Shown here: piece after piece, positions 6,779-6,815 of the stretch
Numbering within the stretch: position 1 is the first letter of the stretch
Layout of the letters: each line of letters begins with the position of its first letter
Origin: Planctomycetota bacterium
GTDB lineage: Bacteria > Planctomycetota > UBA1135 > GCA-002686595
Direction: 5' to 3'
NCBI GenBank assembly: GCA_013140785.1
Contig: JABFRZ010000365.1
Location: forward strand, 1 to 6,815
Length of the DNA stretch: 6,815 nucleotides
The notes under the pieces: model-generated
What the model was told of the DNA's origin: nothing
What the model saw: only the letters and a program-made list of their open reading frames with translations
The model's database searches: none
Position numbers and translations under genes: made by a program

Positions 6779-6815
6779 ACTGCCCGAGCGCTAGCCGCCC
6801 TGGCCCGTTTGCGCC

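Noticed and set aside
4764..6794. 676-codon open frame on the plus strand opposite the orphan gene
   Set aside because: The product is dominated by Ser, Arg, Pro and Ala with no domain-like pattern. The minus-strand product has normal protein composition and is longer.

Overview
The window is strongly GC-rich and bacterial. It holds three protein-coding genes, all on the minus strand, plus a short structured RNA-like segment on the plus strand at its left edge. A TIGR02999/PF07638-type ECF sigma factor sits directly in front of a transmembrane Ser/Thr kinase with a long WD40 tail. This pairing is typical of Planctomycetota and is also seen in Acidobacteriota and related lineages. High-GC Planctomycetota is my best guess, made from gene family and layout only.

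Left edge, 1-184 (read on the plus strand): three compact hairpins (36-53, 57-71, 77-103) are followed by a clear 3' part of a tRNA-Leu with anticodon UAG (111-166). It has an intact anticodon loop, a long variable arm, a T arm and a 3' acceptor strand. The matching 5' acceptor strand, GCGGAAG, is absent from the upstream bases in the window. This is therefore a partial tRNA: an attachment-site-like remnant of integration, a decayed gene, or a gene whose 5' half lies beyond the edge.

Middle, 185-4184 (minus strand): the sigma factor gene (4184 to 3597) and the kinase gene (3595 to 185) form a tight two-gene unit with one base between stop and start. The kinase has an N-terminal helical segment, a complete kinase domain, one membrane helix and about 14 WD40 blades, enough for two seven-bladed propellers, then a helical C-terminal tail. 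The likely logic is a membrane kinase that senses through its propellers and acts with its cotranscribed sigma factor; this is inferred from the gene pair, not shown by the sequence.

The 191-base gap at 4185-4375 is the only intergenic stretch upstream of the pair. It holds two short inverted repeats, weak promoter-like sequence and a choice of translation starts for the sigma gene.

Right part, 4376-6778 (minus strand): an 800-residue protein that I do not recognise. It has a long beta-rich region, then about 150 residues of charged, coiled-coil-like helix, then a short beta-like C-terminus. Its reading frame continues upstream past an in-frame TAG just before the only available early start (GTG), so its 5' end may be truncated or broken.
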